Of a stretch of DNA of 64,000 nucleotides, positions 24,205 through 32,467 are shown in pieces (position 1 is the stretch's first letter; each line of letters starts with the position of its first letter). Position numbers and translations under genes: made by a program. Origin of the DNA: Brevibacillus centrosporus (lineage in GTDB: Bacteria; Bacillota; Bacilli; Brevibacillales; Brevibacillaceae); contig NZ_RHHP01000001.1 in NCBI RefSeq assembly GCF_003710815.1, positions 558,001 through 622,000 of the forward strand, in the 5' to 3' direction. The notes under the pieces were generated by a model that was not told where the DNA came from, did not search any database, and worked only from the letters and a program-made list of their open reading frames with translations.

Positions 24205-26115
24205 TTGCGTGAAGTATCTGCAGAAATCCAGCGCATGCAAACGATCTTGCTTCAAAAGCAAGCACAAGACGGTTCTTGGCGATTTTGTCTGGAAAGCGGT
24301 ACACTGACGGACACTCACATGATCATCCTATTGCGCACTTTAGGGATTCATGATGAAGAGTTGATGCTGGGACTGGCCAACCGGATCGCAGGCAAACAGC
24401 AGCCGAACGGAGCGTGGAAGCTGTACACGGATGAAGCCGATGGAAATCTCTCTGCCACGATCGACTCGTACTTCGCCCTGCTGTTTTCCGGCTATTTGAA
24501 AAAAACAGATCCCCGTATGGAAATGGCCAAGTCCTTCATCCGCGCCAACGGAGGGCTGAACGAAGCCAATATGCTGACGAAAATATCGGCAGCCTTGACA
24601 GGTCAGTATCAGTGGCCTCAGCATTTTATGGTGCCCGTCGAACTGACCTTGCTCCCGCCCACCTCTCCCCTGAGCTTCTACGATTTTGTAGGCTACGCTC
24701 GCGTCCATCTGGCACCGATGATGATCTTTGCCGATCGGAAATACGTCTTCCACAATCCAGCTACTCCGGATTTATCCGACCTGTACGTCGGTCCTGCCAT
24801 CTCGCCTGGTATTTATCCTCATCGCCGCATAGAGCAGTTCGCCAAGGATGCGCAAGGCTTCCTCGCGTCTATTCACAGCTTTGTACGTACGCTGCCATTT
24901 CTCCCGAGTGTGCTCCGCGAGGTCTCTTTGCGCCGTCTGGAAACGTACATCCTGGAGCGGATCGAACCGGACGGAACTTTGTACACGTATTCGACTTCTA
25001 CTTTTTTGATGATTTTTGCCTTGCTGGCACAGGGCTACCCTCTTCAGCATCCCAAGATCACGCACGCCATGCAGGGTTTGCTGGCTGCGGTTTACCGCAC
25101 GAGTGAAGACGCTCATCTCCAGCTCGCTACCTCAGCAGTCTGGGATACGGCACTGCTCACTTATGCCCTGCAGCAGTCCGGGATTGAGTCCTCCCACCCA
25201 TCCCTCCAACGCTCCCTTAAGTACCTGCTAGGAAAGCAGCAGACAACTTATGGCGACTGGAAAATTCGCAACCCGCACGCTTCTCCTGGAGGCTGGGGCT
25301 TTTCAGATCAGAATACGATGAATCCCGATATCGACGACACGACAGCTGCCCTGCGCGCCATTTTCGCGCAAGCAAAAGCAGACCAAGCCACAGCTGCTGC
25401 CTGGAAACGAGGCCTGGATTGGCTCATGACCATGCAAAACGACGACGGTGGATGGCCTGCATTTGAAAAGAATACGAACTCAGCTGTCATTTCGCAGTTG
25501 CCTATCGAGGGCTCAGATACAGTGAGCACTGACCCCTCCTCCGCGGATCTGACGGGCCGCACACTGGAGTTTCTCGGCAATTATGCGGGGATTCGCATGA
25601 ACCATCCGCAGGTGCAAAAGGCAGTTCACTGGCTCCTGAGCGAGCAGCGACCCGATGGCTCCTGGTACGGCAGATGGGGAATCGCTTTTCTGTACGGGAC
25701 GTGGGCAGCACTAACCGGCATGATGGCAGTAGGTGTGCCTGCAGACAGCGAGGCCGTGCAAAAAGCCGTGAACTGGCTGATTCGACAGCAAAATGACGAC
25801 GGCGGATGGGGAGAGTCTTGCAAGAGTGACGAGAAAAAGTCGTATGTGGCCCTAGGTGTGAGCACCCCCTCCCAAACCGCCTGGGCCGTAGATGCCCTCA
25901 TCTCTGTTTTTCCCAAGCCTCCGCCTGCTGTGGAGCGAGGCATTCAGTTTCTCCTTCAATCCAAGGATCGCCATGATTGGACGACTGCCTATCCGACCGG
26001 CGGAGGAAGACCTGGGGGCATTTATTTTGCTTACCACAGCTACCGGTGGATTTGGCCGCTGTTGGCACTCAGTCATTACCGTGACAAATACGGGACAAAT
26101 CAACCTTATTCGTAA
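24205..26115 (+). CDS. Squalene-hopene / sporulene-type terpene cyclase, TTG start
   Basis: A 636-aa class II terpene cyclase. The DxDD acid motif is DIDD (375-378) in MNPDIDDTTAALR, and several QW repeats are present (QQNDDGGWGES, QRPDGSWYGRWG, QQPNGAWKLYTD). The length matches SqhC. Family members protonate and cyclise squalene to hopene or, in spore formers, C35 prenyls to sporulenes. The TTG at 24205 follows GGAGGTG with 6 nt spacing. It lies upstream of the gerP operon on the same strand, which fits a spore lipid role by context only. Confidence 0.92.
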   Translation: MREVSAEIQRMQTILLQKQAQDGSWRFCLESGTLTDTHMIILLRTLGIHDEELMLGLANRIAGKQQPNGAWKLYTDEADGNLSATIDSYFALLFSGYLKKTDPRMEMAKSFIRANGGLNEANMLTKISAALTGQYQWPQHFMVPVELTLLPPTSPLSFYDFVGYARVHLAPMMIFADRKYVFHNPATPDLSDLYVGPAISPGIYPHRRIEQFAKDAQGFLASIHSFVRTLPFLPSVLREVSLRRLETYILERIEPDGTLYTYSTSTFLMIFALLAQGYPLQHPKITHAMQGLLAAVYRTSEDAHLQLATSAVWDTALLTYALQQSGIESSHPSLQRSLKYLLGKQQTTYGDWKIRNPHASPGGWGFSDQNTMNPDIDDTTAALRAIFAQAKADQATAAAWKRGLDWLMTMQNDDGGWPAFEKNTNSAVISQLPIEGSDTVSTDPSSADLTGRTLEFLGNYAGIRMNHPQVQKAVHWLLSEQRPDGSWYGRWGIAFLYGTWAALTGMMAVGVPADSEAVQKAVNWLIRQQNDDGGWGESCKSDEKKSYVALGVSTPSQTAWAVDALISVFPKPPPAVERGIQFLLQSKDRHDWTTAYPTGGGRPGGIYFAYHSYRWIWPLLALSHYRDKYGTNQPYS

Positions 26116-26294
26116 TGTTTGCGAATGGGCAGCTGCTTGCTGATGATCAAGGAGTCTGCAGGTGTATCAAATACCGTTGAGCTGATGATTTCCTCCGTAT
26201 CCCCAATCAGGACGATGGAGGATTGGGAAACGCCATCGCAGTCAAACTCCCCGACCTCTATTTTTTTGTTATGGACGGTCATCTTCAGTTCCAT
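26106..26294 (-). CDS. Small GerPD/YpzD-like spore protein
   Basis: A 62-aa protein (MELKMTVHNKKIEVGEFDCD, then SIVLIGDTEEIISSTVFDTPADSLI). The IGDTEEI and FDTPADSLI phrases resemble GerPD, whose paralogue in the operon ends similarly with PPESYIVG. It was probably duplicated from the GerPD family. ATG at 26294 follows GAGGAG with good spacing. It overlaps the 3' end of the cyclase gene by 10 bp tail to tail and is divergent from gerPA. A role in the spore coat or in germinant permeability is inferred. Confidence 0.72.
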   Translation of the reverse strand: MELKMTVHNKKIEVGEFDCDGVSQSSIVLIGDTEEIISSTVFDTPADSLIISKQLPIRKHYE

Positions 26295-26393
26295 CTCTTT
26301 ATCTCCTCTTCTTCATAGGGAATGAGCACGTTCAGCGGTGTGCCTCATTCAGCTTATGCCTACGCCCATCAAGAGGTGGCAAAAACAGATATG

Positions 26394-26421
26394 AACACCC
26401 ACTAGACATTCACATACAATA
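26394..26421 (+). promoter_or_regulatory. SigK-type promoter of gerP operon
   Basis: AACA (26394-26397) precedes CATACAATA (26413-26421) by 15 nt. The -10 fits the SigK pattern CATANNNTA exactly and the -35 fits its short AC core. gerP is a late mother-cell, SigK-dependent operon in Bacillus. It ends about 33 nt before the gerPA start. Confidence 0.7.
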
Positions 26422-26454
26422 CAAAAAGGATTTCTCCAGAGGGGTGAGGTACTT

Positions 26455-26706
26455 GTGCCTGCAATCGTGGGAGTCATCAATGTCAACAGTATCAGTGGTG
26501 TCTTCAACGTCGGGGATGTCCGCAAAATTTCTCCTGTAAGCTATGCCAAAACCTTTGCTGGTGGAGGTTCTTTTAATTCCGGAACGACATTGAACGTGAG
26601 AATTCCTCGCAGTGTCGTTTATGTGAATGATACGAATAACGATGATTGGCCTGCATTTGTCCAAGATTTGCGTGAGCCAGCGCCCAAGGGACGGGATTGC
26701 CCATGA
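26455..26706 (+). CDS. gerPA: Spore germination protein GerPA
   Basis: An 83-aa GerPA/GerPF family protein: PAIVGVINVNSISGVFNVGD is followed by RKISPVSYAKTFAGGGSFNSG. It belongs to the coat-associated set that lets germinants pass the spore coats. The GTG at 26455 has AGGGGTGAGG just upstream. Its stop overlaps the gerPB start (ATGA). It is the first of six genes in the conserved gerPABCDEF order. Confidence 0.9.
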   Translation: MPAIVGVINVNSISGVFNVGDVRKISPVSYAKTFAGGGSFNSGTTLNVRIPRSVVYVNDTNNDDWPAFVQDLREPAPKGRDCP

Positions 26707-26945
26707 ATTTTATTGTCCATCAAAACATTACGATCCACACTCTGAAAATCGATGGTCTTACCAACTCGTCCGTCTTTCAAATCGGGAGTGCTGGTGTCAT
26801 TAAACCTTTATCACAACTATACAACTCAGGCGGTTTTACGGAGCGAGCACCGGAAGCAACCATGGAGCCGGGGGAAGAAATGGAACGTGAACGCCCCCGT
26901 CCCGATATGTTTGTCCCGCTCATCCCCTTAGTGGAGCCCAGGTGA
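26703..26945 (+). CDS. gerPB: Spore germination protein GerPB
   Basis: An 80-aa protein starting MNFIVHQNITIHTLKIDGLT, followed by NSSVFQIGSAGVIKPLSQLYNSGGFTE, the highly conserved GerPB signature. The ATG at 26703 overlaps the gerPA stop by 4 nt, so translation is coupled. The tail is acidic and proline-rich (PGEEMERERPRPD). It is expected in the spore coat. Confidence 0.92.
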   Translation: MNFIVHQNITIHTLKIDGLTNSSVFQIGSAGVIKPLSQLYNSGGFTERAPEATMEPGEEMERERPRPDMFVPLIPLVEPR

Positions 26946-26986
26946 GTTTCGTTACATTTGTCAGAAGATAGGTAAGGATGATCGGT

Positions 26987-27619
26987 ATGTATATGGGTCC
27001 AGAAATGATGCAGTACTTTCAGCAGCTTCACGAATATTTGCAAGCACAAAACAAGCATATGGAAGCGATGAAAAAGCTGATTGAAAAACTGAACCAGGAC
27101 ATTGACGAGCTGAAGGAAAGACAGGTTCCTCCCGTCATAAGAAATGAATACAAATTTGATCTGCTAAAGGTCGAACGTCTGGAAGGCACTTTAAATATCG
27201 GTTTGAATCCAAAAGGTGCCGATGCTGGCATGGGGGAACTGTCCATTCCTGGCCAAACGCCGGAAGAACGACCCACTACCGGAACAGCGGACACTCCCGC
27301 TTTTCATCACGTCCAGCAGGAAATATACGATTTTCTGGGGCATGACGCGTACCAGGTACTCGAACGTATCGAGGAAGAAGCCGGTTTTCCCCTCGATGAC
27401 ACGTATCGCGCCTTTATCATGGATGACATCAAAAAACAGATTGATCCCCGCATTCGCTACTATTTGAAGCAGTCCGAAGCGGAAGGCTGGGAGCCCGAGC
27501 ATATCGACGCTGTCTGCCAACGAACGATTCAAAAGGTCAAGCGCGATATCGAACGTACTTGTGAGTCCTTTATTAAAAATTTGCCGCGTGGAGGGATTGA
27601 CGGCGGTCATGATCTATAA
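26987..27619 (+). CDS. gerPC: Spore germination protein GerPC
   Basis: A 210-aa protein. An N-terminal coiled coil (residues of about 8-42, FQQLHEYLQAQNKHMEAMKK onwards) precedes ERLEGTLNIGL and a helical C-terminal half. The length fits GerPC. I prefer the ATG at 26987 with AAGG 9 nt upstream; another ATG three codons earlier is abutted by the same site. The 3' end overlaps gerPD by 11 nt. Confidence 0.88.
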   Translation: MYMGPEMMQYFQQLHEYLQAQNKHMEAMKKLIEKLNQDIDELKERQVPPVIRNEYKFDLLKVERLEGTLNIGLNPKGADAGMGELSIPGQTPEERPTTGTADTPAFHHVQQEIYDFLGHDAYQVLERIEEEAGFPLDDTYRAFIMDDIKKQIDPRIRYYLKQSEAEGWEPEHIDAVCQRTIQKVKRDIERTCESFIKNLPRGGIDGGHDL

Positions 27620-27797
27620 AGTGATCAATGGCGAAATCCGCGTCGGAGCTGTAAATATTGTCAACCTTGCCTCTGCAGCCTCTTTGTTTATCGGTGACTG
27701 CAACTCTATTGTCCTGAAAACCATCAATGAGACCCCGCCGGAGAGCTACATTGTAGGCGTGACACAGCCAGAGGAGACGCCAGAACCGACGCCATAA
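27609..27797 (+). CDS. gerPD: Spore germination protein GerPD
   Basis: A 62-aa protein starting MIYKVINGEIRVGAVNIVNL, then SAASLFIGDCNSIVLKTINE and PPESYIVGV, typical of GerPD. The start overlaps the gerPC end and a GGAGGG lies upstream. The tail is acidic and Pro-rich. A related small gene lies on the other strand at 26106-26294. Confidence 0.9.
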   Translation: MIYKVINGEIRVGAVNIVNLASAASLFIGDCNSIVLKTINETPPESYIVGVTQPEETPEPTP

Positions 27798-27889
27798 GAA
27801 TAGCCAAGCGAAAATCCGAAGACTGCATGGGGATGACAGCCCGCCTCCTCTCTTATCCTATGGCTTCAGGAAAAAGGAGAATGTGGATC

Positions 27890-28264
27890 ATGAACAGCAG
27901 AACGAGCCATGTCCATTCCTTAACCAACATTTCCATCGACTCGTCCTCCGTCCTGCAGATCGGCGATTCCCAAAAGGTGGATGCCCAATCGTACATCCTT
28001 GCCGTACAGCGGGATAAAGTCATCTTTTTTGAAAACGAGTTTCTGTTTCGGGACTATGTCGCTTTCTGTGAGCCATTTCCTTTACCTAGCGATTGCGAAC
28101 CCATTACGACTATGACCTTTCATGAAAATCCTTCGATCCGGGTAGATAAAGTGAATGTCAGCTTCGCCGCCGCATCCGCGGTTATTCACATCGGTTCGAG
28201 CGAATGTGTAGAAATGGAAACGCGCGTTAAAAATATACGGCATTTGGTACGGAACAAGCGCTAG
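27890..28264 (+). CDS. gerPE: Spore germination protein GerPE
   Basis: A 124-aa protein with two repeats of the GerP-type strand pattern: ISIDSSSVLQIGDSQKVDA near the start and VNVSFAAASAVIHIGSSECVEM near the end. The ATG at 27890 follows AAGGAGA with 9 nt spacing; an ATG three codons earlier abuts that site. It lies about 90 nt after gerPD in the same operon. Confidence 0.88.
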   Translation: MNSRTSHVHSLTNISIDSSSVLQIGDSQKVDAQSYILAVQRDKVIFFENEFLFRDYVAFCEPFPLPSDCEPITTMTFHENPSIRVDKVNVSFAAASAVIHIGSSECVEMETRVKNIRHLVRNKR

Positions 28265-28299
28265 GTAGAGGGTGGCGAACGTGAAAGGAGGAGATATCG

Positions 28300-28515
28300 T
28301 TGCCTTCCATCATCGGTGCAGTCAATATCAACAGTAACTCGGGAACCGTCAACTTTGGAGACACCCTCAACATATCTCCTAAGAGTGCGACCAAGACGTT
28401 TTCCGGTTCTGGCGGCGGCAATACCGGCAACCTCGTCAACACTGTAAACGGGGCCAGCTCTACAAACACGCTCGATCCCAGCGTGGTGGACCAACCTCTC
28501 GTCGGGAATATTTAA
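28300..28515 (+). CDS. gerPF: Spore germination protein GerPF, TTG start
   Basis: A 71-aa GerPA/PF family protein: PSIIGAVNINSNSGTVNFGD, then LNISPKSATKTFSGSGGGNT, nearly the consensus GerPF sequence. The TTG at 28300 follows AAAGGAGGAG with good spacing. It is the last gene of the operon and is followed by an intrinsic terminator. Confidence 0.92.
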   Translation: MPSIIGAVNINSNSGTVNFGDTLNISPKSATKTFSGSGGGNTGNLVNTVNGASSTNTLDPSVVDQPLVGNI

Positions 28516-28516
28516 A

Positions 28517-28549
28517 GCAGTGTTAATGGCTAGCATTAGCACTGTTTTT
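28517..28549 (+). terminator. Terminator of gerP operon
   Basis: CAGTGTTAATG and CATTAGCACTG pair around GCTAG and are followed by TTTTT on the plus strand. Confidence 0.88.
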
Positions 28550-28589
28550 GTCTGATTGTGTACGAGCCTACAATAGCTGCAGATAGTAG

Positions 28590-28620
28590 AAAAAAGGCTG
28601 CCAAGGGAAACTGGCAGCCT
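28590..28620 (-). terminator. Terminator of Hsp20-like gene
   Basis: On the minus strand AGGCTGCCAG and TTGGCAGCC pair around TTTCCC and are followed by TTTTTT, just after the stop at 28629. It faces the gerP terminator in a convergent junction. Confidence 0.88.
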
Positions 28621-28628
28621 GGTACAGA

Positions 28629-29243
28629 TTATACATTCGCCCGAAACGTCGCTTTTCTGTCATGAGGTGAGCCATCCCTTGGCAAATACAGCTCCAATAA
28701 GCCATCCTGATAGTGTGCCTTCATCCCTTTTGCACTGACCGAAACCGGCAGCTCGATTTGACGGTTGAAGGTGCCGTATACCCTTTCCTGCTGAATGCAG
28801 AACTGTGCTTGCGGATGTCGCTTGATCGTCCCTTTTATCTCCAATGTCCGCTGCTCCGTGAGCGTGACCTCCAAGCTGTCTCGGGCAAATCCGGGCAATT
28901 CGCAGCAGACAATCACGAGCTGCTCCGTTTGATAAATATCGGTAACCGGAAAAGCATCGTGATCGCTCTGATACATGATCACAGGCGGCTGTTCCTTTTC
29001 CCTCTGCTTCTCTTTTTGCTTTTTCCTCGTTTTCGAAATGGTGGGGACTGCCTCGCTCACCTGCGTAGTCGCCTGAGCAGTGGACTGCCCCGTCAGGTTT
29101 ACGAGGTTTTCCCAAAAGTTCGTGTCCAATAGCTGATTCATCTGGCTTAATGCCTGCCAAGGATTCTCCTGGTTCATGCTTAGTTTGGACAGACTTTCAG
29201 ATGTTCTTTGCAATTGTTTCATGGTCTCCTGCAGGTTTTTCAT
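28629..29243 (-). CDS. Hsp20/alpha-crystallin-like protein
   Basis: A 204-aa protein with an N-terminal helical, Gln-rich part (NLQETMKQLQRTSESLSKLS), a charged linker (KTRKKQKEKQREKEQ) and a C-terminal alpha-crystallin domain (DAFPVTDIYQTEQLVIVCCE, LPGFARDSLEVTL, LELYLPRD). It may act as an ATP-independent chaperone or as a spore-coat protein; CotM-like coat proteins share the fold. The ATG at 29243 is some 12 nt from GGAGG; an in-frame GTG three codons earlier is an alternative. Confidence 0.8.
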   Translation of the reverse strand: MKNLQETMKQLQRTSESLSKLSMNQENPWQALSQMNQLLDTNFWENLVNLTGQSTAQATTQVSEAVPTISKTRKKQKEKQREKEQPPVIMYQSDHDAFPVTDIYQTEQLVIVCCELPGFARDSLEVTLTEQRTLEIKGTIKRHPQAQFCIQQERVYGTFNRQIELPVSVSAKGMKAHYQDGLLELYLPRDGSPHDRKATFRANV

Positions 29244-29338
29244 GACGCGCACACCCCTCCTTCCCATCAGCAGGTCAGGAAATCCAATGAAGCGATCGGT
29301 CACTCCTGCAGTATATGTACGATTGCCTAAGGAAGGTG

Positions 29339-30736
29339 CTACACCCCGCCTTGAGACGCTCCTTCTCCGCTTTCAACGGGGGCAGGCGGAGCTAAAATAT
29401 CAGGCGGTGGCATGTCAGGGGAGTACGGCTGCTCTTCTGTGCCTTTCTGGCCGTTTCCTGGTCCATCTGACGTCCCATCTGGAACCGGATTCGTCGGATC
29501 GACATCGCTGTTTGCAGGCGTTGTCGGCTTCGTTGAATTTGGCTTTTTGTCCGGCTCTTTAGCAGGGGTCGCAGGAGAAGCAGTCTGTACTGTTGCCGCT
29601 GGCTTCGATGCCGGTTTTGGCTGATTCTTGATTTCGGCCTGTGCCACCTCTGCGACGGCCGCATCACTTAATTTTACCAAATCACCCTTTTTCTCCGATG
29701 CCATCTCTGCCTGGAGGGTTGTGCGAATCGCCTCCATATTCTCCTTTGGCCAAAGGGTGTACGGAGAAATCCAAACCGCACCATTATCCAGTGACGTCAT
29801 TCTTTCAGAGGAGATGGTGCCAAAATCCATCGCCAATCCATTGATTTGATCCTTGGACAAATCGGTCCGAATATGCTTGCCTACCGTTTCCAAGACAGCG
29901 GTCAGGCTCGAAATACCATCGACGGAAGCCACTTTGTCTGCAACAGCCTTGATCACCTGCTGTTGTCGTCTGTTCCGGTCAAAGTCACTGGAATTGTAGG
30001 CAGAACCCCGCTTATCCAAGCGATGACGTACAAAACCAAGCGCCTGCTCTCCATTCAATACCTGTGTTCCTTTTTTCAGGCTCCGATAAACGCCTTCTTG
30101 CGGAAGCTCATAAACCAGGTCTTTGTCGACATCGACCTTAACACCGCCTAGCTTGTCGATTACAGCTGTAAAGCCCTCAAAGTCAAGCTGGACATAGTGG
30201 CCTACGTTTACTCCAAGCATGCTTTCCAAGGTTTTCTTTAGCAAGGTCATCCCATTTTCCGTAACTGTCTGCCCTTTGCTTTCTGCGCGCTTTTTGATTT
30301 CTTCTCCCAAAGCAAAGACTTCGTTTATTTTGTGATACCCAGGATAGCCCGGGATTTCTACACGAGTGTCCCGTGGCAGGGAAACCATCGTAAGTTTTTT
30401 GGTTACGGGATTGGCGACGGCCACTACCAGTACGTCGGTGTTGAGCATCCCGATATTTTGCCGAGTATCCAGGCCAACGATCACAAAGGAAAGCGATTCC
30501 TTTTCTTCGTAGGGCTGCTCTATTTTTGGCTGATCAGGGAGCTGATACGGATCCTCCGTGACGACCTCCAACGTCTTGTTCCACTGACTGAGAGCATAGC
30601 CAGCTCCGGCAGCTACCAGACAAAAGAACAGGCAGCAAAGCAGAAGCACATACATTTTTTTGCTTCGCCGTCCACGCCGTTTTTTCTTGCTTGCCTGGTT
30701 GGAAGGAGTCTGAGGTTTTTCCATTTTTGCGGGCAC
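29339..30736 (-). CDS. LytR-CpsA-Psr (LCP) family protein, GTG start
   Basis: A 465-aa membrane-anchored protein. A basic cytoplasmic start (KKKRRGRRSKK) precedes one membrane helix (about 29-48). The LCP domain follows: VIVGLDTRQNIGMLNTDVLV, VSLPRDTRVEIPGY, HKINEVFALG and the Arg-rich FVRHRLDKRGSAYNSSDFDR. LCP enzymes transfer undecaprenyl-linked polymers such as teichoic acids to peptidoglycan. The last 90 residues are Pro/Thr/Lys-rich and probably lie in the wall. The GTG at 30736 has GGGAG 8 nt before it. Confidence 0.9.
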   Translation of the reverse strand: MPAKMEKPQTPSNQASKKKRRGRRSKKMYVLLLCCLFFCLVAAGAGYALSQWNKTLEVVTEDPYQLPDQPKIEQPYEEKESLSFVIVGLDTRQNIGMLNTDVLVVAVANPVTKKLTMVSLPRDTRVEIPGYPGYHKINEVFALGEEIKKRAESKGQTVTENGMTLLKKTLESMLGVNVGHYVQLDFEGFTAVIDKLGGVKVDVDKDLVYELPQEGVYRSLKKGTQVLNGEQALGFVRHRLDKRGSAYNSSDFDRNRRQQQVIKAVADKVASVDGISSLTAVLETVGKHIRTDLSKDQINGLAMDFGTISSERMTSLDNGAVWISPYTLWPKENMEAIRTTLQAEMASEKKGDLVKLSDAAVAEVAQAEIKNQPKPASKPAATVQTASPATPAKEPDKKPNSTKPTTPANSDVDPTNPVPDGTSDGPGNGQKGTEEQPYSPDMPPPDILAPPAPVESGEGASQGGV

Positions 30737-30957
30737 GTTGGTCACTCCCTTTTCGTCGAATTTTGCACAATCGCGGATAAGTTTCCCAAGATTTTGGCAA
30801 TTCTTGTCCCATTTTACCACATCCTCCCGGCATTTTGTATGACGAAGGAACCTGCTCCCACGTTGCAGCTCGGAACATTCTTGCACTCTGGATACGAAAC
30901 AGGTAGTCTAAAACTAGGTATATTTGGTACGCAAGAAAAAATCGGGGGGACAAAAGA

Positions 30958-31875
30958 GTGGAACACGTACAGGTGCTGATCGCAGGCGGCGGCATCGGAG
31001 GACTGTCCGCGGCTATTTGGTGCCAACGATTAGGATTATCCTGTCTTCTGGTGGAAAAAGCAGATCATCTCGGCGGACAACTGCTGCAAATCCGCAACGA
31101 AATCGTGGACCTTCCTCCCCGCGTTTACGCCAATGGTTCAGCTCTGCTGGATGATCTATTGAGACATCCCGCTATTGATGCCGTGCAGCCGCGACTGGAA
31201 GAAGCCATCATTTCCATTGATGTTTCAACTCGCATGGTGAAAACGACGAAATCGGACTATCGCGTAGACTTTTTCATTGCCGCAACGGGTGCAAGTCCCA
31301 ATGAGATTCCTGCTCTTTCAGGCTGCAAGAAAGTGCTGACGACTTCTTTCTCCACAACGGCTCAGGCAGACATGCTGTCGGCTCAGGATGTTGCTGTCAT
31401 CGGCGGCGGAGACCGCGCTCTCGAGAGTGCCTCCAATATTAGCAGATTTGCCCGGCATGTAGATCTTCTCGTCCGGAGTGATCATTTGCGGGCCCGCTCC
31501 GAGTGGATTGCTCGGCTGGAGAAGCTGCCAAACCTTCGCGTTTTCTGGGAAACGGAAATAGAGTCCTACGAGGCCAGGCAGGATCGAATCGCACTGAGGC
31601 TTCGATCTGCTAGCAATAGCCAGCCAGCTGAAATTGTCGTGGACTGGATCCTTCCGCGAATTGGTGTACACGGAAACAGCAGCGTATTTTCTCCACTGGC
31701 TACCTTCGGAGATGCTTACCTGAAAACAGACGAATTTCAGCGTACATCTGCATCTGAGTGGATATACGCGCTAGGTGACGTCAGCAATGGCGCACCCTAC
31801 GCTAGCCTTTCTCTTGCTGTCGGTCAAGCGATGAAAGCCGTCAAACACATTTCGCTGCAAATCCAACAGCCATGA
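30958..31875 (+). CDS. FAD/NAD(P)-dependent oxidoreductase, thioredoxin-reductase-like without CxxC
   Basis: A 305-aa two-dinucleotide-domain flavoprotein. The FAD motif is [13 protein letters not shown] near residue 8, then [10 protein letters not shown], and the nucleotide-binding motif is [12 protein letters not shown] (about residues 143-154). The end carries [20 protein letters not shown]. The redox CxxC of thioredoxin reductase is absent, so it is more like ferredoxin-NADP reductases or a truncated relative. The GTG at 30958 follows GGGGGGAC. It is followed 28 bp later by a Nudix gene on the same strand. Confidence 0.82.
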   Translation: MEHVQVLIAGGGIGGLSAAIWCQRLGLSCLLVEKADHLGGQLLQIRNEIVDLPPRVYANGSALLDDLLRHPAIDAVQPRLEEAIISIDVSTRMVKTTKSDYRVDFFIAATGASPNEIPALSGCKKVLTTSFSTTAQADMLSAQDVAVIGGGDRALESASNISRFARHVDLLVRSDHLRARSEWIARLEKLPNLRVFWETEIESYEARQDRIALRLRSASNSQPAEIVVDWILPRIGVHGNSSVFSPLATFGDAYLKTDEFQRTSASEWIYALGDVSNGAPYASLSLAVGQAMKAVKHISLQIQQP

Positions 31876-31903
31876 AGCACAGATTAGCAAAGGAGATCTC
31901 GTC

Positions 31904-32377
31904 ATGCACGCTTTTCTAGATGACTTCGGCTTGCCAGTCGAGTTGACTTTTGAACACGAGGAATACAGCAACCACGAGGCACGGCATGTTCTTATTTTTC
32001 CGTTTTGGCAAGGGAAGCTTCTGTTCACCCGCCATCGAACTCGCGGGATCGAATTGCCCGGCGGTAAAGTAGAGCCCGGGGAGAACAGTCTGGCAGCTGC
32101 TGTACGGGAAGTGTACGAGGAAACGGGAGCCGTCTTGGATGGAATAGAACGAATCGGACAGTACACGATCGACCATTCGATGCGAAAAGATATTTACATA
32201 GCCCGTGTCCTGGAATACGCCAGCCTCCCCTCCGGTAGTGATGTAGCCGAAACCGTGATTTTTTCACACTTCCCTACCGATGTTAAAGGCGATCCGCAAT
32301 TTAGCCGCCTGCTTTACGATGACGTCTATCCGCTTGCTCTGGCTCGCGCATTGACTCATCGATTTGCTCAATTCTGA
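31904..32377 (+). CDS. ytkD: Nudix hydrolase, YtkD-like nucleoside triphosphatase
   Basis: A 157-aa Nudix enzyme with the box [18 protein letters not shown] followed by YEETGAV, matching GX5EX7REUXEEXGU. The rest resembles the Bacillus YtkD/MutTA protein that hydrolyses oxidised nucleoside triphosphates ([26 protein letters not shown]). The start at 31904 follows AAAGGAG. It shares an operon with the flavoprotein and ends at a strong terminator facing the MFS gene. Confidence 0.85.
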   Translation: MHAFLDDFGLPVELTFEHEEYSNHEARHVLIFPFWQGKLLFTRHRTRGIELPGGKVEPGENSLAAAVREVYEETGAVLDGIERIGQYTIDHSMRKDIYIARVLEYASLPSGSDVAETVIFSHFPTDVKGDPQFSRLLYDDVYPLALARALTHRFAQF

Positions 32378-32387
32378 CGAAACGTAA

Positions 32388-32467
32388 AACAACAGGCACT
32401 GCCCGAATCGGCCCCTTCCCTTTCACGGGGTGAGACTGATTGGGAGATGCCTGTTAATTTTTTTCTT
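32388..32467. terminator. Bidirectional terminator between ytkD and MFS gene
   Basis: AACAGGCA pairs with TGCCTGTT at the base, with an inner GGCCCC/CGGGG-type stem, and is followed by AATTTTTTT on the plus strand. On the minus strand TTGTTTTACG follows. Its plus-strand tail overlaps the MFS gene stop. Confidence 0.75.
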
